Source of the DNA: an uncultured Alphaproteobacteria bacterium
GTDB taxonomy: Bacteria; Pseudomonadota; Alphaproteobacteria; UBA11222
Direction of reading: 5' to 3'
Assembly: GCA_947258435.1 (NCBI GenBank)
Contig: CAMYID010000023.1
Location: 211,119 to 275,118 of the forward strand
DNA length: 64,000 bases
Shown: positions 61,847-64,000 of the stretch, piece by piece
Numbering within the stretch: the stretch's first letter is position 1
Layout of the letters: every line of letters starts with the position of its first letter
The notes under the pieces: generated by a model
Database searches by the model: none
Seen by the model: only the letters and a program-made list of their open reading frames with translations
What the model was told of the DNA's origin: nothing
Made by a program: the position numbers and the translations under genes

Positions 61847-64000
61847 TTACGAGAAAATAAAGTCGTCGCCATGCAGATCCGCAAGCTGCACATCCAGAAG
61901 TGTCACACTGTCATCGGCATCAAGCGCAACCAGCACATCATCGCCAATCTGCGTCGAGGCGCTCAGCACACCGGCCAGATCCGCAAAGGCGAAAGTCTGT
62001 ATATCCAGCACATCATCAGTCCCGGCACCGGCCACGAAATCCAGCACGATATCGTCGCCATCGCCGTCGAAAATTACAAACCGGTCATCGCCCGCACCAC
62101 CGCTCAGGGTATCGTTGCCAGGTCCACCGGCCAGCACATCATCATTTGGTCCGCCGGAAAGTGTTTCGACAAAATCTGGAAAGCCTCTGCCAAACACGAC
62201 ATAGCTTTCACCCGCATCGTACTGGGCGCCGGGGTCAGCCTGGGGCGCGCCGATCAACAGATCGTCAAAGCCATCGCCATTGACATCGCCCGCCGCGCTG
62301 ACCGCCGTACCGGACGCATCATAGTTATCGATGCCCCGCACGACAAAGCCGTCATTTCCATCACCGGTCTCGATATCGGACAAAGATACCGTGGTGCCAA
62401 AGCTGCCCAGCCGTCCAAAAACGACATAGCTTTCGCCCGCATAACTTCTGCCGTCCGGGCTTCCCCCGACAGCACCGATCAGCAGATCGTCAAAGCCATC
62501 CCCATTTACATCGCCGGCACCGCTGACCGACATGCCCGCTGTATCATCCGCATCCACGCCAATCAGCATGAACCCCTGACTGCCATCGCCATTCTGAATA
62601 TCCGCCAGATCCAATGTGGGCGAAAAGCCGGAAGCACGGCCGAATATAACGAAGCTTTCACCGGCATAATCGATACCGCCCGGATTGCCACGCGGGGCAC
62701 CGATCAGCAGATCGTCAAAGCCATCGCCATTGACATCGCCGGCACCGCTGACGGAAAAGCCTGCCCAGTCATTGGCATCAACACCATTGATCACAAACCC
62801 GTCGCTGCCATCGCCTGCCTCGATCGCCGACAGTTCGACACTGCCGGGGAAGCCGCCATTGCGGCCAAATACGACATAACCCTGGCCGGAGCCCGGCTGC
62901 CCGTTGGGACTGGCCTCAGAAGCACCGATCACAATATCGCCGATACCGTCGCCATTCACATCGCCGGCATTGCTGACTGAAATGCCTGACAAATCATAAC
63001 TGTTGATGCCGTTGATGACGAAGCCATCGGCACCGGAACCACTTTCGATATCGGCTAATTCGACAGCGGCAGCAAAGCCTGTATTCCTGCCAAAAACGAC
63101 ATAGCTTTCGCCCGCATAACTCCGCCCGTCAGGGGTTGCCATAAACGCACCGATCAGAAGGTCGTCAACGCCATCGCCATTCACATCTCCCGCACCGCTG
63201 ACCGAAATGCCTGAATAGTCATAAAAGTCAGCACCATTGACCACAAATCCCTCACTGCCATCGCCGGCCTCGATAGCCGACAGATCGATGCTGGCGGCAA
63301 AACCGTCACCACGGCCGAGTACGACATAGCTTTCCCCGGCATAGCTCTGCCCATTGGGGCTGGCAAAGAAGGCTCCGACAATCACATCATCAAAGCCATC
63401 GCCATTGACGTCACCGGCACCACTTACCGAGAAACCCGAATAGTCGTACGGATCAATGCCGTTAATGACAAACCCTTCGCTGCCGTCACCGTCCCGGATA
63501 TCCGACAAAGCGACGTTTGAAGCCGCGGCAGCCGCATTGCCGAACACGACATAACTTTCGCCTGCATAGCTTTGCCCGTCGGGACTGGCCAGATAGGCAC
63601 CAACAATCACGTCATCAAAGCCATCGCCATTGACATCACCGGCACCGCTCGCCGACCTGCCCGAAAAATTTCCGGCCGCGATGCCGCTGATGACAAATCC
63701 CTGACTGCCATCGCCGTTCTGGATGTCGGAAAGCTCGATGACCGCATCATTCACACCCGTTACCGTGATCGTCGCCGTCGCCACCTGGCTCTGCGCGTTG
63801 TGGCTATCGGTTGCGCGATAATCAAAGCTTACATCGCGGGTTTCGCCTTCCGCCAGATCCTGAAAATCAGTACCGGGATCAAAGGTAAATGTACCGTCGC
63901 CATTATCGATCACCGTGCCTTCCGAGGGCGCGCTCAGGATCGTATAATCAAGGCTTGTCGCATCATCGTCGGAATCCACATCCGCACCGGCAAAGGCCGC
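61847..64000 (-). CDS. secreted FG-GAP/RTX protein (5' end outside window)
   Basis: The coding frame enters from the right edge, so the N-terminus is missing; about 717 residues are visible. A VCBS-like domain (TATITVTGVND) is followed by seven FG-GAP repeats of about 75 residues, each with a Ca-binding DVNGDGxDD loop, as in a seven-bladed integrin-alpha propeller. Then come RTX-type repeats (GGPGNDTLSGGAGDDRF) and a C-terminal DDFIFS-type end that resembles type I secretion signals. It is the likely cargo of the downstream ABC/HlyD genes and may be a surface adhesin. Confidence 0.85.
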   Translation of the reverse strand, partial: AAFAGADVDSDDDATSLDYTILSAPSEGTVIDNGDGTFTFDPGTDFQDLAEGETRDVSFDYRATDSHNAQSQVATATITVTGVNDAVIELSDIQNGDGSQGFVISGIAAGNFSGRSASGAGDVNGDGFDDVIVGAYLASPDGQSYAGESYVVFGNAAAAASNVALSDIRDGDGSEGFVINGIDPYDYSGFSVSGAGDVNGDGFDDVIVGAFFASPNGQSYAGESYVVLGRGDGFAASIDLSAIEAGDGSEGFVVNGADFYDYSGISVSGAGDVNGDGVDDLLIGAFMATPDGRSYAGESYVVFGRNTGFAAAVELADIESGSGADGFVINGINSYDLSGISVSNAGDVNGDGIGDIVIGASEASPNGQPGSGQGYVVFGRNGGFPGSVELSAIEAGDGSDGFVINGVDANDWAGFSVSGAGDVNGDGFDDLLIGAPRGNPGGIDYAGESFVIFGRASGFSPTLDLADIQNGDGSQGFMLIGVDADDTAGMSVSGAGDVNGDGFDDLLIGAVGGSPDGRSYAGESYVVFGRLGSFGTTVSLSDIETGDGNDGFVVRGIDNYDASGTAVSAAGDVNGDGFDDLLIGAPQADPGAQYDAGESYVVFGRGFPDFVETLSGGPNDDVLAGGPGNDTLSGGAGDDRFVIFDGDGDDIVLDFVAGAGTDDVLDIQTFAFADLAGVLSASTQIGDDVLVALDADDSVTLLDVQLADLHGDDFIFS
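62174..63739 (-). repeat. seven FG-GAP tandem repeats
   Basis: Seven copies with a period of about 225 bases, each encoding a blade with GAGDVNGDGFDD and YAGESYVVFGR-like segments. The copies are similar at the DNA level, so they could recombine or be misassembled from short reads. Confidence 0.88.

Noticed and set aside
61751..62980. 409-codon plus-strand open frame with repeats
   Set aside because: Mirror of the FG-GAP repeats; the minus frame encodes the calcium loops and RTX repeats.
62174..63739. regularly spaced repeats as a CRISPR array
   Set aside because: The repeats are about 225 bases, in frame and encode FG-GAP blades, so they are coding repeats.

Overview
The window looks like chromosomal DNA of an alphaproteobacterium (GC roughly 58-60 %). 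The main pointers are a DUF1491 protein, the Methanosarcina-type SerC with a short leader ahead of a serC-serA pair, an RpsU starting [20 protein letters not shown], CcmI, two Baeyer-Villiger type monooxygenases, and much acyl-CoA and short-chain dehydrogenase metabolism. A two-subunit 2-oxoglutarate:ferredoxin oxidoreductase (korAB) in an otherwise aerobic gene set fits some non-Rhizobiales orders, but I cannot place the organism further. I see no tRNA, rRNA, CRISPR, insertion sequence or prophage.

Layout. 1-3.6 kb: DUF2066 exported protein (cut by the left edge), Nudix hydrolase, crotonase-family protein, rpsU. 3.9-8.5 kb: a tightly overlapping minus-strand glycan operon (GT9, GT2, GT4, AsnB-like amidotransferase). 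8.6-14.1 kb: ygfZ-tag, motA, two SDRs, DUF1491, GST. 14.1-22.2 kb: korA-korB, a small conserved ORF, purA, serA, serC with a recognisable promoter and leader hairpin. 22.2-24.1 kb: a BKACE (DUF849) enzyme and an HSL-type esterase.

24.3-38.4 kb is the most interesting part. Seven minus-strand genes lie head to tail and end at a hairpin terminator. In order of transcription they encode: (1) an FAD/NAD(P) oxidoreductase fused to two cyclic-nucleotide-binding domains and a four-cluster ferredoxin module; (2) a membrane protein with the two-helix, two-histidine pattern of a di-heme cytochrome b; (3) an FHA-like domain joined by one membrane helix to ten CXXCH haem sites; (4) a small secreted protein; (5) an exported protein with two GlcG/HbpS-like domains; (6) an outer-membrane beta-barrel with a Tyr/Gln/Pro-rich N-terminal extension; (7) an exported ten-haem cytochrome with a C-terminal LVIVD propeller. 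Read together, the parts could move electrons between the cytoplasmic NAD(P)H pool, the inner membrane, the periplasm and the outer surface, with regulatory domains built into the redox proteins. The direction of flow and the partner are not known from sequence. ccmI (cytochrome c maturation) lies just upstream on the same strand.

40.3-52.1 kb: YqgE/AlgH, a pair of acyl-CoA dehydrogenases, an FAD-linked oxidase, a hexapeptide acetyltransferase, a thioesterase, an exported pentapeptide-repeat protein, a UvrD/PcrA helicase, prmA and an M24B aminopeptidase P. 52.2-57.8 kb: two FAD monooxygenases flanking a WecA-like glycosyl-1-phosphate transferase, and a VOC protein. 57.9-64.0 kb: a type I secretion locus (short HlyD-family adaptor, ABC transporter, TIGR03032-like propeller protein) with its probable cargo, a large FG-GAP/RTX protein whose N-terminus lies beyond the right edge.
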